Assembly (NCBI GenBank): GCA_964627995.1
Contig: CAZVLN010000007.1
Location: forward strand, 1 to 64,000
Reading direction: 5' to 3'
Length of the DNA stretch: 64,000 nt
From: JAWLFI01 sp964627995
Lineage (GTDB): Bacteria; Bacteroidota; Bacteroidia; Chitinophagales; Saprospiraceae
In this document: positions 26,407-35,803 of the stretch, piece by piece
How the letters are laid out: each line of letters begins with the position of its first letter
Numbering within the stretch: the stretch's first letter is position 1
Notes under the pieces: model-generated
What the model saw: the letters and a program-made list of their open reading frames with translations, nothing else
Database searches by the model: none
What the model was told of the DNA's origin: nothing
Program-made: the position numbers and the translations under genes

Positions 26407-28224
26407 TTAATACATTCTTGACGAAGATTGTTTGCTAAAATTTAAATAATATGGCAATCGCATTTGAACGCCCTTCAAATCATCATATTCCTTTTTGATT
26501 TGATAATGAGGAAAAGATTCAGCTAACACGGCTTCTAATTCTTTTTTAATGCTAGGAGAGGAGCCACCAGAATTACTAAAATTTTCTAAAAGCATTTCCA
26601 AAGGATTTTTGGTTTTGGGATACTCTCTAATTTTGTAATCCTCCAATCCGGCTAATTCTACTCCCTTATCTATTGCATTTTGCATATTGCCAATTTCATC
26701 AATTAGATTAATCTCTAATGCCTTATTACCAGGCCAAACTCGTCCCTGGGCAATCTCGTGAACCTGCTCAACGGTCATAGATCTGGAATCTGCTACGTGC
26801 CTCAAAAATTGTTGGTATATAGAATCAACCATAGATTGGAAATATTTACTTTCTGCATTACTTAGTTCCTCAGCTATATTAAATGCAGCAGCATGTGGAC
26901 CAGTAGTAACGGTATCAAATGAAAGCCCAATTTTTTCCTGCATGAGCTCTTGGGCCTGAGGTATTACAGCAAACACACCAATAGAGCCTGTTATTGTATT
27001 TTTAGCTGCATAGATAACATCAGCTGGAGCTGCCACATAATATCCTCCAGATGCTGCTACATCACCCATAGTCGCTATTACAGGAGTCCCCTGGGCTCGA
27101 ATAAGTTTAATTTCTCGAGCAATTTTATCGGATGCCAATGCGCTTCCTCCTCCAGAATTAATACGAAGTATTACTGCTCCGAGATTTTTCTTTTCTCTGA
27201 TCTCACTAAGAACTTCCACATACTTATCACTACTGATTGTTCCTGGATCTTCACCCTCTACTACTATTCCTCCTTCCATGTAGACAATGGCAACCTCTTT
27301 ATCACCACTAATTTTAGCAATATCTTTCTTATGTTTAGAATAGTATTTCTCCATGGAGATTAAATTGACCGGTTTGGAAGAATCTCCTTGAATTTCATTG
27401 CGGATAATATCTACAAATTCATCCTGATATACCACTCGATCTATAAAACCATTATTGATGGCATCTTCGGTAAATTGAATTGAGAAGTTATCTGCCAAGG
27501 ATTCAAGCTTTTCAGGAGTGGTATTTCTACTTTCGGCAATATCTTGCAGATAAATATTATACAATGCTCGTAAATACTCTCGTGTTTGTTCCCGGTTTTC
27601 TTCACTGATACTAGTTCTTCGCAAAGGTTCTGTTGCACTTTTAAAATCTCCGGCGTAAAACACTTTTGCTTTTATACCTAGTTTATCTAGCATTCCTTTT
27701 AAGAAAGGTACGGTAACACCAAAGCCTCTAAAATCTATTGATCCAGTAGGGTGTATATAGATACTATCAGCTACTGAAGCTAAATAATACGTACCTTGTG
27801 AATAGGAGTCGGCATTGGCGAAAACAAATTTTTCTGAAGTTTTGAAATCTTCTATGGCCTCTCTCAAATCATATGCAGAAGCATTTGCTAAGGTCATACC
27901 CGAAAGGTTAATGTATATCCCTTTTATTTGGTCATCGCTTTTTGCATGATTAACAAGGCGTATCATATCTTGCAATCCGACCACATTTTGCTCGTTCATA
28001 GCAAAATCAAAAGGGGAGACAGCAACATTATTTGTTTTTTCAGGAACTAAGTTATCCAATTTAAGCTCTAACACTCCCTCTTCAGGAAGTTCGACATTAG
28101 CATCTGATGAAGATAGAAAGGAAACAAAGCCAGCAATGCTAATGAATCCTATAACGCTAAGTAAGATTAACGCAATTACCATCCCCAAACAGGATGCTAA
28201 GGTATATTTCAGAAAATCTTTCAT
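26407..28224 (-). CDS. sppA: Signal peptide peptidase SppA, long (67 kDa) type
   Basis: A 605-residue membrane-anchored serine-lysine protease that degrades cleaved signal peptides. One N-terminal helix (about 8-35) is followed by two S49 domains. The N-terminal domain supplies general base Lys195 (GDFKSATEPL) and the C-terminal domain supplies nucleophile Ser392 (ASGGYYVAAPAD), matching the E. coli Lys209/Ser409 layout. ATG at 28224 gives the correct N-terminus; the upstream in-frame extension is AT-rich and not protein-like. The MarR gene follows 17 nt later. Confidence 0.93.
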   Translation of the reverse strand: MKDFLKYTLASCLGMVIALILLSVIGFISIAGFVSFLSSSDANVELPEEGVLELKLDNLVPEKTNNVAVSPFDFAMNEQNVVGLQDMIRLVNHAKSDDQIKGIYINLSGMTLANASAYDLREAIEDFKTSEKFVFANADSYSQGTYYLASVADSIYIHPTGSIDFRGFGVTVPFLKGMLDKLGIKAKVFYAGDFKSATEPLRRTSISEENREQTREYLRALYNIYLQDIAESRNTTPEKLESLADNFSIQFTEDAINNGFIDRVVYQDEFVDIIRNEIQGDSSKPVNLISMEKYYSKHKKDIAKISGDKEVAIVYMEGGIVVEGEDPGTISSDKYVEVLSEIREKKNLGAVILRINSGGGSALASDKIAREIKLIRAQGTPVIATMGDVAASGGYYVAAPADVIYAAKNTITGSIGVFAVIPQAQELMQEKIGLSFDTVTTGPHAAAFNIAEELSNAESKYFQSMVDSIYQQFLRHVADSRSMTVEQVHEIAQGRVWPGNKALEINLIDEIGNMQNAIDKGVELAGLEDYKIREYPKTKNPLEMLLENFSNSGGSSPSIKKELEAVLAESFPHYQIKKEYDDLKGVQMRLPYYLNFSKQSSSRMY

Positions 28225-28332
28225 AATATTATTTTGTATAAAAGTACATATAATCTTGTTGAAAATAAACTGTGTTATATAAGTGGAATTAAATTGGAGA
28301 TAGAATGTCAAATTTATTGGATGAATGAGGTC

Positions 28333-28986
28333 TTATATGTCATTCAGACTTATTTCGTGGATGCCATTGGAATAGTCCTGAGCAATTATTTTTTTTATTA
28401 GCTCATAGTCGGAACGATTTTTTGCAAAGTCTAAATCTTCTAAATTAAGAATAAGGATAGGGTAGTTTTGCCCACGATTGAAAAATGAAAAATAGGCCGA
28501 TTCTATTCCAGCAAGGTATTCAGATTTTAAATCGGTCTCAATACTTCTGTTTCGCTTTTGAATTTGTTTATATAATTGTTCTACAGGTCGGTGCAGATAA
28601 ACTAAAAGATCGGGCTCTGGAAATAGCTTTGCTAAAATGCTATGAAATCGGAGAAACAACTGGTACTCTTCTTCATTAAGATTGTTTCTGGCAAACAATG
28701 CCGTTTTATGAAAAAAATAGTCTGATAAAATAAATTTGCTGAACAAGTCCCTGTCAATGAGAAAATCCTGTAGTTGCTTATATCTCTCTGACATAAAAAA
28801 CAGCTCTACGGGAAATGCATATCTCTTGGGATCTTTATAAAATAGCGGCAGAAACGGATTATCAGTAAATTGTTCTAAAACTAATCTGCAGTTAAAGTCT
28901 TGTTGAAGCATTCTGCATAGGGTAGTTTTGCCTGTCCCTATGTTTCCCTCAATACATATATACGAATAACTATTACTTAACGACAT
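28333..28986 (-). CDS. Deoxynucleoside kinase
   Basis: A 217-residue kinase of the deoxynucleoside kinase (dNK/dGK-dAK) family. It has the P-loop GNIGTGKT (14-21), the substrate segment LEQFTDNPFLPLFYKDPKRYAFPVELFF and the LID region LYKQIQKRNRSIE. It phosphorylates deoxynucleosides for nucleotide salvage; the base preference cannot be told. The start ATG at 28986 overlaps the end of folK by 14 nt, so the two are translationally linked, an arrangement common in Bacteroidota. Confidence 0.88.
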   Translation of the reverse strand: MSLSNSYSYICIEGNIGTGKTTLCRMLQQDFNCRLVLEQFTDNPFLPLFYKDPKRYAFPVELFFMSERYKQLQDFLIDRDLFSKFILSDYFFHKTALFARNNLNEEEYQLFLRFHSILAKLFPEPDLLVYLHRPVEQLYKQIQKRNRSIETDLKSEYLAGIESAYFSFFNRGQNYPILILNLEDLDFAKNRSDYELIKKIIAQDYSNGIHEISLNDI

Positions 28987-29488
28987 GCGGATCCTCTTTA
29001 TAGAATATAACGGTTGATTGATCTTCACAAGAGCTTAAAATCTTCTCAATAGTTTTCCCATTCACTGGATTGGAATAACCAGGAGCTATGTCATGGATGG
29101 GTTGCAAAACAAATCGCCTTTCCTCTAGGTAGGGGTGTGGAATAGTAAGTTGAGAAGTTCCTATTATTGTTGATCCATAAAAAATTATGTCAATATCAAT
29201 CTCCCTGGGGCCCCACTTTTTAGTCTTTCGACGTCCTAGATTTATTTCGATTTGCTTGCATACATCTAGCAGTTTAAATGGGCTTAAATGGGTGTTACCA
29301 ATGTGCGCCTGGTTTAAAAATGGAGCCTGCTCTATGTATCCCCAAGCTTCGGTTTCATATATTGGTGAGCTCTTTGTTACTCTTAGACCCTGCTCGTCCA
29401 TTTCCTGAATGGCTGATCTCAAATAACGTTCTCTATTCCCAGAATTCGAACCCAGATGGACCACAAACTCGTGGTGTCTTCTTTCCAT
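28973..29488 (-). CDS. folK: 2-amino-4-hydroxy-6-hydroxymethyldihydropteridine diphosphokinase
   Basis: Transfers pyrophosphate from ATP to 6-hydroxymethyl-dihydropterin in folate synthesis. The 171-residue protein has LGSNSGNRERYLRSAI, SSPIYETEAWG, the catalytic loop KWGPREIDIDIIFYG and IPHPYLEERRFVLQPI, all family motifs. It is a little longer than the usual 160 residues at the C-terminus, where it overlaps the kinase gene. It starts 5 nt after the AGCS symporter stop. Confidence 0.95.
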   Translation of the reverse strand: MERRHHEFVVHLGSNSGNRERYLRSAIQEMDEQGLRVTKSSPIYETEAWGYIEQAPFLNQAHIGNTHLSPFKLLDVCKQIEINLGRRKTKKWGPREIDIDIIFYGSTIIGTSQLTIPHPYLEERRFVLQPIHDIAPGYSNPVNGKTIEKILSSCEDQSTVIFYKEDPHVVK

Positions 29489-29493
29489 TTAAA

Positions 29494-31140
29494 TCAGCTT
29501 TGAGAACCACCAAAACGCTTACCAATAGCGGCCAAATATTTATTCATTTCTTCTCGTACGTCTTTTACGAGAAATAGAAGGCCTATCATATTTGGAAAGA
29601 CCATGGCCAATATCATTGCATCTGAAAATTTAATAACAGCACCCAAGGAGGCAGCAGAACCAATTACGATAAAGAATAAAAAGATGACTTTGTATGCAAG
29701 GTCAACTTTTCGGCTTTTACCAAATAAGTACTTCCATGCTTGAAGACCGTAGTATGACCAAGATAACATGGAAGAAAATGCAAATAATATTACTGCAATG
29801 GTCAATACTACTGAAAAGCCGGGGATGACATCATCAAAGGCTGCTGAAGTCAAGTTTACTCCTCCCAGGCGTTCACCCGTTTGGGTTAAAATCACCTGAT
29901 TACCTTCAAGTGCTCCATAAACAAAAGCCCCATCCATATTGAAAAATATAATAACTAGAGCGGTGAGTGTACATATGAGAACAGTATCAATAAAAGGCTC
30001 TAGAAGAGCAACGACACCTTCCGATGCAGCATATTTTGTTTTCACTGCAGAGTGAGCTATAGATGCTGAACCCACACCAGCTTCATTGGAGAAAGCCGCA
30101 CGTTGAAAACCAGTTACTATAACTCCTATAAACCCACCAGCTATTGCGATGGGGTAGAATGCTTGCTCAATGATCATATTAAAAGCACGTGGAATATCCT
30201 GATAATGTGCCCCAATGATGATTAATGCTGCCAATACATAAATACCAGCCATAAAAGGAACTACACGTTCCGTTACTTTACCTATGCGTTTTATACCTCC
30301 GATAATTACGATTCCTACGATTATGGCGAGAAACAAACCAAATAAGGCACCAGCATAGCCACTTTCTAAATTAAATTCCTTAACAAATTGGGCTGCACTT
30401 TGATTGGCCTGAAACATATTACCGCCACCAAAAGAGGCGCCTACGCATAAAATCGCAAATAGTACAGCTAATGTTTTTCCTAACCGAGGCCAGTTTCGCT
30501 TAACAAATCCCTTAGATAAATAATACATGGGTCCCCCGTGAACAGTGCCATCAGGTTCTATATCTCTATATTTTACTCCTAATGTACACTCTACAAATTT
30601 AGATGACATCCCAAGTAATCCGGCGATAATCATCCAAAATGTTGCACCTGGACCACCTATGCCTATGGCGATAGCAACACCGGCAATATTGCCTAAGCCG
30701 ACAGTGGCAGATACGGCAGCCGTGAGTGCTTGAAAATGATTGACCTCTCCATCTCGACTTTCATCTCTTACGGTTTCGGGAATATCTCCTTCATTGGTAA
30801 AGGCTTCATCATCGGGTTTGAAATCCTCTGCACCTTGTTTTTCTACAAAGTCATATTTCCCTCTAACGACTTGAATTGCAAAAGGGATTTTTCTCAGATT
30901 AACAAATCCAAAATAAACTGTGAAGAAGGAAGCCCCTCCAATAAGAATGACTAATACCAAGGGAACATCTACGCCAGCAATAGAAAAAGATGAAAGAACA
31001 AATCCTTCCCACCAATTAGCAAAAGGTTCCACTTTTTCATTGATAGCTTTATCTATAGAACTCAACCAACTTTCTTCAGCTAAAGCCATAAAGGGCATTA
31101 CACTTATTGCGAGAATGGTAAGAAATATTCTTTTCATCAT
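29494..31140 (-). CDS. Alanine/glycine:cation symporter (AGCS family)
   Basis: A 548-residue inner-membrane sodium (or proton):amino-acid symporter, with an N-terminal signal-like helix followed by about 10-11 membrane helices. Family hallmarks are visible: ALTAAVSATVGLGNIAGVAIAIGIGGPGATFWM, GGPMYYLSKGF, FGGGNMFQANQ and AAFSNEAGVGSASIAHSAVKT. AGCS proteins import alanine, glycine or related amino acids. An insert between the second and third helices (about 95-130, rich in Asp and Glu) is longer than usual. It heads the leftward folK-dNK cluster. Confidence 0.93.
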   Translation of the reverse strand: MMKRIFLTILAISVMPFMALAEESWLSSIDKAINEKVEPFANWWEGFVLSSFSIAGVDVPLVLVILIGGASFFTVYFGFVNLRKIPFAIQVVRGKYDFVEKQGAEDFKPDDEAFTNEGDIPETVRDESRDGEVNHFQALTAAVSATVGLGNIAGVAIAIGIGGPGATFWMIIAGLLGMSSKFVECTLGVKYRDIEPDGTVHGGPMYYLSKGFVKRNWPRLGKTLAVLFAILCVGASFGGGNMFQANQSAAQFVKEFNLESGYAGALFGLFLAIIVGIVIIGGIKRIGKVTERVVPFMAGIYVLAALIIIGAHYQDIPRAFNMIIEQAFYPIAIAGGFIGVIVTGFQRAAFSNEAGVGSASIAHSAVKTKYAASEGVVALLEPFIDTVLICTLTALVIIFFNMDGAFVYGALEGNQVILTQTGERLGGVNLTSAAFDDVIPGFSVVLTIAVILFAFSSMLSWSYYGLQAWKYLFGKSRKVDLAYKVIFLFFIVIGSAASLGAVIKFSDAMILAMVFPNMIGLLFLVKDVREEMNKYLAAIGKRFGGSQS

Positions 31141-31355
31141 ATTTTAGGTTTATGGTGCTCTTTAGCGAGGGCTATGATACATAAAAATTCCAAACTATCC
31201 CATAAAATTTATCCAATTTGCCCTTAAGAATAGAACTATTTACTCGCTTTAGTAGGTATAAATTCCTATGTCCAAAGGAAAATCACTTCATGTTTAAATT
31301 TTGAATAAAAATTTGTAGTATTGGTATTGTTTTTCGTCCACCAAAATTTTAATAA

Positions 31356-32285
31356 ATGAGTCAACAAGTTTCGAATACTGTTTTAATGGTACGGCCGAAT
31401 CATTTTAGATTCAATGAGGATACAGCAGGTGATAATGCTTTTCAACAGGAACCTTCCAATGACTCAGGTGTAGTTATTCATCAGAAAGTGCTTGAAGAGT
31501 TTGATAATATGGTAAGACTCTTGCGAAGAGTGGGAATCCATGTGCTCGTTTTTGAGGAAGAAGATGAGAAATCAAATCCTGACTCTATTTTTCCAAACAA
31601 TTGGTTTTCTACGCACAATGATGGGAGCTTAATTACATACCCAATGTATCCAGAGAGCAGAAGAAATGAGCGAAATGAGGATGTGATCAATTTAATCTCA
31701 GAACAGTTTCAAATTGACCAGAGGTATTCTTTTGAACAATATGAAGACGATAACCAATTTTTAGAAGGGACCGGCTCTATGATTTTTGACCGGAGGGACA
31801 AAGTGGTTTATGCTAGCCTAAGTCAACGTACTCACATACAGCTTCTTGATAAGTTTTGTTTACTCAAAAACTATGAAAAAGTTACTTTCGACGCAGTTGA
31901 CCAGAGAGGACAGGTTATTTACCATACTAATGTTATGATGTCTATTGGCTCTCAAATGGCTATAGTAGGATTAGATTCGATCACCGACCCCAAACAACGA
32001 AAGTTTGTATTGAAGAGATTAAATCAAGGTGGCAAATCTGTAATAGAGATATCTCAGGATCAAATTGATCAATTCGCAGGCAATATGCTTCAACTATACA
32101 GCATTGAAAAGGACAAACACTACTTAGTCATGTCTGAAACCGCAAAAAAGTCCTTAACTGCACCACAGATTAAGCGTATCAATGATTATGCAACTATATT
32201 ACCTATTCCCATTCCTACTATCGAGAAAATAGGTGGAGGCAGTGTCCGATGCATGATGGCTGAGATCTTTTTAAATAAGAAATAA
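31356..32285 (+). CDS. ctlX: Citrulline utilisation hydrolase-like guanidino/ureido-modifying enzyme
   Basis: A 309-residue member of the amidinotransferase/arginine-deiminase superfamily, closest in form to CtlX and DDAH-like hydrolases. It has MVRPNHFRFNEDTA at the N-terminus, IFPNNWFSTH at 78-87, Glu137 in LEGTGS, catalytic His190 in HTNVMMSIG and nucleophile Cys299 in GGGSVRCMMAEIF. CtlX hydrolyses citrulline to ornithine, CO2 and ammonia. I assign this subgroup by motif memory; dimethylarginine or another ureido compound is possible. It stands alone and ends in a strong bidirectional terminator. Confidence 0.8.
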   Translation: MSQQVSNTVLMVRPNHFRFNEDTAGDNAFQQEPSNDSGVVIHQKVLEEFDNMVRLLRRVGIHVLVFEEEDEKSNPDSIFPNNWFSTHNDGSLITYPMYPESRRNERNEDVINLISEQFQIDQRYSFEQYEDDNQFLEGTGSMIFDRRDKVVYASLSQRTHIQLLDKFCLLKNYEKVTFDAVDQRGQVIYHTNVMMSIGSQMAIVGLDSITDPKQRKFVLKRLNQGGKSVIEISQDQIDQFAGNMLQLYSIEKDKHYLVMSETAKKSLTAPQIKRINDYATILPIPIPTIEKIGGGSVRCMMAEIFLNKK

Positions 32286-32304
32286 GGTAGTAGTAGAAAC
32301 CAAA

Positions 32305-32343
32305 CAAAAAAGGGAGCCAAAATTTTTGGCTCCCTTTTTTTTA
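32305..32343. terminator. Bidirectional intrinsic terminator
   Basis: An A-run, GGGAGCCAAAA, then TTTTGGCTCCC and a T-run of about eight form one long, nearly perfect hairpin between the convergent ctlX-like gene and the Oar-like receptor gene. T tracts flank it on both strands, so it should stop transcripts from both sides. Confidence 0.9.
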
Positions 32344-32365
32344 TAGTGTATCAGATAATAATGAG

Positions 32366-35300
32366 CTAGTTAAACATATAACGAACCCCTATACGTCCTC
32401 TCCAACGAGAAAGTACGTTGGCAATACTATAGACTTCGTTGCCAGTGTTTGGCTCTGAAAAGCTAAACTGAGGCGTCGTTCCATCTGCAGCTTGGCCTTC
32501 GTAATTAATTAGGTTAAAATCAAACGGGTTACCATAAATAACCCCCCAATCACTATTGATAAGATTAGCTACGTTAAACACATCAAAAGTGAATTGAAAT
32601 CTATGCTCTCTTCCACCAGCTTCTACAGCAAAATTTTGTGTGAACTTCAAGTCGATTACATGAGTAAATGGAGATCTACTACCATTTTTCTCTGCATAAG
32701 ATCCTCTATTCTCGCTTAAGTAGTCATCTTGTTCAATAAAAGTATTAAGAGCCTCCCATTGATCCTCTGGAGAAACACCATTTGCTTCTACTAGAACGAT
32801 ATCATTAATGCTCTCAGGAATGTAAATCAAAGAACGAGTTCGGCTGGTGCTTCCCGTTTCATTATTGATATTTCTAGCATCAGCAGATCCTCGACCATAA
32901 GTATAAGAGAATGGAGATCCGGATTGACCATTGTAAAAAATACTAACGGAGGTGCGATACTTATCAGATCCGCCCCAGTTTACACCATAGTCAGCGGATG
33001 CGATTATTCTGTGTCCCATTGAAAAGTCAGAACGTCCAAGAGGGGCCATGTTACGACCATCCGTATTGAAAGCTCCTCTCCACTGAGATGAGTTCTGCGA
33101 GCTTGTTCCCTCGAAGATCGCAAATGCATCCCCATAAGTATATGCAGTCATAATGTTTAATCCAAATGGGAATCGCTTTTGAACCTGAGCAGTCACATTA
33201 TATGTATACCCTTCATCCGTATTACTAGCTAAGTAAATAGCAGAATATCTGTCATCTATATTATTTCGAGTATAAACAGGTCGGTCATCGGTATTATCTG
33301 CTCCATTTGTCCAATTGTAATCAAGTGTAGGGTCACTGTTCACATTTTGATAAAACACATTATTTAGTGTTTTGGAATAAATTCCCTCAAAAGTAGTAAA
33401 CCATCCATTACCCCAATCTCTATCTAGAGCCAGGTTTGCTCTGAAAATCTGTGGGAATTTGAAGTCATTTGCAAATAAATCAACCTGACCGGAAGGCACA
33501 TCAACTTCTGTGTTGATTTGCTCATATTGCTCCTCAATATCTAAAAAGCGAGGGTTTTCATCGAGCTGATTACTGTTGAAACCTCCAACTGTTACACCAT
33601 TATTGGTAAACATACCACCGGGCCAAACAAAAGGTACACGGCTAGTAAATATTCCAGCTCCACCACGAAGAACATTTCTACGATCTCCATTTATATCGTA
33701 ATTGAAACCTACTCTTGGTGACCACATTAATTGGCCATCAGGAGCTGCTCCACCTTGAGCACCCTTTAGGTCATAGCCAGCGGCTTCAATTAAAGGAAGT
33801 GTTTCATCATTAAAGGTTGGATGAATATTCGGATCAGTTAAAATTATAGGGACGTCAAGTCGCAATCCAAAGGTAAAGGAGAATTTTTTATTAACTTCCC
33901 AGTCTCCCTGACCGTAAAAGCCAAGCTGCAAGGCACTAAATTCTGCTGCTGCGGCCGATCCATCACCAATTACATCATCAACAAGTGAATAAGAACGAGT
34001 GTAGAAAACGGATCGTTCGTCATTTAAGAAATCATCCAACGAGTTAAAGGTATAAGAACCAAAGTTTTGGCGAATGAATAGATTGTAAAAATCAAAGTAT
34101 TCATTATGTGTACCAAATGTCCAAGTGATATCACCACGGTACAAGTTGAAGTTATTCGTAAGTGTAAGTACGTTTTGATCTAACTGGTTCGCAGTGGAGA
34201 ACTGCTCACTTCCTAACTCTATTTCGGCACCATTTCCATCATCAATAGTTAGATATGGGAAATTCTGCCCAATCGGATCTCTGTCATCACGAACAGTTGT
34301 ATAACCTATGATCAAATTGTTTGATGCTCCAAGACCCAAACGAGTATTTAATTCCAATGCTGTGGAATTTGTAGTTGTTGGGAAAAAGATACCATTATTG
34401 AGGTAATTGATAGATCGCTGACCTGAGCCATTTACAGAATTCTCTTCTCCCCGTACATAATTATGGCGAATCATCAAGTCATTATTCTCATTAATATTCC
34501 AGTTTATTTTCGAGAAAAGACGCACGGCATCAAGTGTATTTACTTTATTGCCATAGGGTCCTGGGTCATAACCATAACGGTCAATAACCGTATTCCTCAA
34601 ATTATCTAGATCAGCTTCACTGGACTCTCCCTCATAATCCCCAATTTCAAATGGTCTAGGACTCTCTTCATTTTGGATTTCAGCATTGACAAAGAAGAAC
34701 AATTTGTCCTTAATGATAGGACCACCTAAGTTAAAGCCGATAAGTCGATTCGAGAATTCGTCTAGCCTTGTGGCTTCATCTCCTGTGCGATCGGTAAGTT
34801 TCCCATTTGTTTTTCCTGCCAAAGATTCATTTTGAAGATAATAATAGGCACCACCTTCAAATCTGTTTGTTCCGGATTTTGTAACAGCATTGATACCACC
34901 CCCGGCGAAACCGCCATAGCTTACGTCATAAGGTGAAACGACCACTTGAATCTGATCAATTGCATCAATACTTATTGGAGCAATTCCGGTCTGGCCTCCA
35001 TTCGTTCCATTTGCAGCTAATCCGAAAACATCATTATTGACCGCACCGTCAAAATAAATAGCGTTATAGCGATTGTTTGTTCCTGCTATGGAAAACCCAC
35101 CTCCAAAGGACTCTTGAGCCTGAGGCGTCAAACGAGTAAAATCATTTAAATCCCGGTTCAAGGTTGGCATAGCTTCAATGGCTTCATTGTTAATTGAAGT
35201 ACCTGTTCCAGCATTTTCACCTGAACTACCACGTGCAGCTACAACTTCAATCGACTGAAGTTCAAATGCAGCTTCACCTAGCTTGAAGTTGATAGTAAAG

Positions 35301-35626
35301 GGTTCACCCAAGTTTAAGCGGATTCCGCTTTGAGCTTTTTCTTCGTAACCTGTATAAGTAGCTTTAATTACATAAGGACCTCCAACACGAACATTGGGCA
35401 AACGGTATCGGCCGGAAGCATCTGTTGCAGTACCGTAAGTAGTTCCTGAAGGAACGTGTGTTGCTACTACTGTAGCACCAATCAGTTCCATCCCTTCATC
35501 ATCGTAGACGGTTCCCCGAATTTCTGATGTAGATACTCCCTGACTCCATACACTTCCAACTAGTAGAAGGAGGAAAGCACTTACACCGATAATGCGATGT
35601 GAGCAATTGCGTAAAAGACTTTTCAT
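32366..35626 (-). CDS. Oar-like TonB-dependent receptor
   Basis: A large outer-membrane protein of 1086 residues with a signal peptide (about 1-28, ending SVWSQG), a carboxypeptidase-regulatory-like domain (about 35-120, with GTVYDDEGMELIGATV), a plug domain (about 130-270, with FDGAVNNDVFGLAANGTNGG and SYGGFAGGGINAVTKSGTNRFEG) and a long barrel ending in IGVRYMFN, where the terminal Phe-Asn resembles a Bam signal. Such Oar-like receptors are larger than siderophore receptors and have been linked to protein or protease secretion in other bacteria; the cargo here is unknown. Confidence 0.88.
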   Translation of the reverse strand: MKSLLRNCSHRIIGVSAFLLLLVGSVWSQGVSTSEIRGTVYDDEGMELIGATVVATHVPSGTTYGTATDASGRYRLPNVRVGGPYVIKATYTGYEEKAQSGIRLNLGEPFTINFKLGEAAFELQSIEVVAARGSSGENAGTGTSINNEAIEAMPTLNRDLNDFTRLTPQAQESFGGGFSIAGTNNRYNAIYFDGAVNNDVFGLAANGTNGGQTGIAPISIDAIDQIQVVVSPYDVSYGGFAGGGINAVTKSGTNRFEGGAYYYLQNESLAGKTNGKLTDRTGDEATRLDEFSNRLIGFNLGGPIIKDKLFFFVNAEIQNEESPRPFEIGDYEGESSEADLDNLRNTVIDRYGYDPGPYGNKVNTLDAVRLFSKINWNINENNDLMIRHNYVRGEENSVNGSGQRSINYLNNGIFFPTTTNSTALELNTRLGLGASNNLIIGYTTVRDDRDPIGQNFPYLTIDDGNGAEIELGSEQFSTANQLDQNVLTLTNNFNLYRGDITWTFGTHNEYFDFYNLFIRQNFGSYTFNSLDDFLNDERSVFYTRSYSLVDDVIGDGSAAAAEFSALQLGFYGQGDWEVNKKFSFTFGLRLDVPIILTDPNIHPTFNDETLPLIEAAGYDLKGAQGGAAPDGQLMWSPRVGFNYDINGDRRNVLRGGAGIFTSRVPFVWPGGMFTNNGVTVGGFNSNQLDENPRFLDIEEQYEQINTEVDVPSGQVDLFANDFKFPQIFRANLALDRDWGNGWFTTFEGIYSKTLNNVFYQNVNSDPTLDYNWTNGADNTDDRPVYTRNNIDDRYSAIYLASNTDEGYTYNVTAQVQKRFPFGLNIMTAYTYGDAFAIFEGTSSQNSSQWRGAFNTDGRNMAPLGRSDFSMGHRIIASADYGVNWGGSDKYRTSVSIFYNGQSGSPFSYTYGRGSADARNINNETGSTSRTRSLIYIPESINDIVLVEANGVSPEDQWEALNTFIEQDDYLSENRGSYAEKNGSRSPFTHVIDLKFTQNFAVEAGGREHRFQFTFDVFNVANLINSDWGVIYGNPFDFNLINYEGQAADGTTPQFSFSEPNTGNEVYSIANVLSRWRGRIGVRYMFN

Positions 35627-35651
35627 AATTTTGGTTTTGTTTATGATTCCT

Positions 35652-35659
35652 CAAAAGTA
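35652..35659 (-). promoter_or_regulatory. Possible -7 box of the Oar-like receptor gene
   Basis: TACTTTTG on the minus strand matches TAnnTTTG exactly and ends about 25 nt before the receptor ATG. No TTTG is seen at the expected -33 distance, so this is a half match. The sequence TACTTTTGAGG also occurs at the saccharopine dehydrogenase-like gene promoter near 3218. Confidence 0.3.
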
Positions 35660-35750
35660 ATGATATAATGTTATGTTAATGTTACATTCACATTAAAACT
35701 TTTATATGTATAAAAATTTGATGTAAAACAAACTGAGTCTAAATAATATC

Positions 35751-35781
35751 TTGCTTTATTTGTATTGTATTTGTATATTTC
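35751..35781 (+). promoter_or_regulatory. Promoter of the lamin-tail/cupredoxin secreted protein gene
   Basis: TTG at 35751-35753 and TATATTTC at 35774-35781, with a 20-nt gap after TTG, resemble TTTG-N19-21-TAnnTTTG with one mismatch in the -7 box. Transcription would start about 15-18 nt before the ATG at 35804. Confidence 0.4.
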
Positions 35782-35803
35782 AGCAAACTATCAAACAACT
35801 ATT

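Noticed and set aside
28225..28311. N-terminal extension of SppA
   Set aside because: Adds 29 residues of AT-rich translation before a normal membrane anchor; ATG at 28224 fits the family.
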